A stretch of 5,643 bases of DNA, from the NCBI GenBank assembly GCA_018820005.1, contig JAHJOS010000617.1, positions 1 to 5,643 of the forward strand, read 5' to 3'. Every line of letters begins with the position of its first letter. Within the stretch, counting starts at the first letter, position 1. Positions 5,505 to 5,643 of this stretch are shown here, in pieces. The position numbers were made by a program, and so were the translations under genes. The stretch is from Alphaproteobacteria bacterium (GTDB lineage Bacteria > Pseudomonadota > Alphaproteobacteria > Rhizobiales > Devosiaceae). Under the pieces are notes generated by a model. The model searched no databases, was not told the DNA's origin, and saw only the letters and a program-made list of their open reading frames with translations.

Positions 5505-5643
5505 GTGTCGATTACGCCGTCGCCGATCGCGTCGCCCGCGTCACCCTCAACCGCCCCGACCGCATGAACGCGGTTGATCCGACAACCGAGGCCGAACTGG
5601 AAAAGGTCTGGCGGGACATCGAGACGCGCACCGATATCAGCTG
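5501..5643 (+). CDS. Enoyl-CoA hydratase/isomerase (crotonase) family, N-terminal fragment
   Basis: The gene runs off the right edge after 47 codons. The protein begins MSVDYAVADRVARVTLNRPD and continues RMNAVDPTTEAELEKVWRDI, then ETRTDIS. V(A)xVTLNRPxxxNA is the standard first strand and turn of crotonases, followed by the first helix (AELEKVWRDIE). Crotonases act on acyl-CoA thioesters by hydration, isomerisation, C-C cleavage or dehalogenation; the oxyanion-hole and catalytic glutamates lie beyond the window, so the reaction cannot be specified. It overlaps the CoA-transferase stop by 4 nt, and the pairing suits a route in which the acid is made into a CoA ester and then hydrated. It is 3' truncated by the window, not a pseudogene as far as can be seen. 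Confidence 0.88.
   Translation, partial: MSVDYAVADRVARVTLNRPDRMNAVDPTTEAELEKVWRDIETRTDIS

Overview
The window holds one gene-dense, single-strand stretch of GC-rich DNA. Its strong G/C preference at third codon positions, gene style and short overlaps suggest an alphaproteobacterium, probably of the Hyphomicrobiales (Rhizobiales). This is inferred from general sequence character only; no marker gene is present, and I cannot name a genus.

Layout, all on the + strand: (1) the last 31 codons of a gene whose C-terminus looks like a LysR-type regulator (1-97); (2) a 208-base non-coding region (98-305) with three tandem copies of a 23-bp unit (99-167), a LysR-box-like dyad (176-190), an AT-richer patch (about 188-222) and a small GC hairpin with a purine-rich loop (261-280); (3) a three-gene ABC importer of the nitrate/sulfonate/taurine/thiamine-precursor type: Tat-exported binding protein (306-1340), ATPase (1343-2146) and permease (2143-2970); (4) an FAD-dependent oxidoreductase of the FAD_oxidored type (2992-4356); (5) a class III (CaiB/BaiF) CoA-transferase (4353-5504); (6) the start of an enoyl-CoA hydratase/isomerase (crotonase) gene (5501-beyond 5643).

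Every junction from 1340 onward is tight: a 2-nt gap, a 4-nt ATGA overlap, a 21-nt gap with a strong Shine-Dalgarno, then two more ATGA overlaps. No terminator is visible between genes, so 306 to the right edge is very probably one operon. The simplest reading is a transport-plus-catabolism operon. A small organic acid, or a precursor of one, is captured in the periplasm and imported; it is oxidised by the flavoenzyme and loaded onto CoA, in an order the sequence does not fix, and the CoA ester is then hydrated by the crotonase. The substrate cannot be read from the sequence. The LysR-like gene and the dyad downstream of it suggest control by a ligand-responsive activator. I see no insertion sequence, CRISPR array, tRNA or rRNA, and no sign of recent horizontal transfer. 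The most noteworthy items are the unassigned pathway itself and the tandem repeat plus dyad in front of it.
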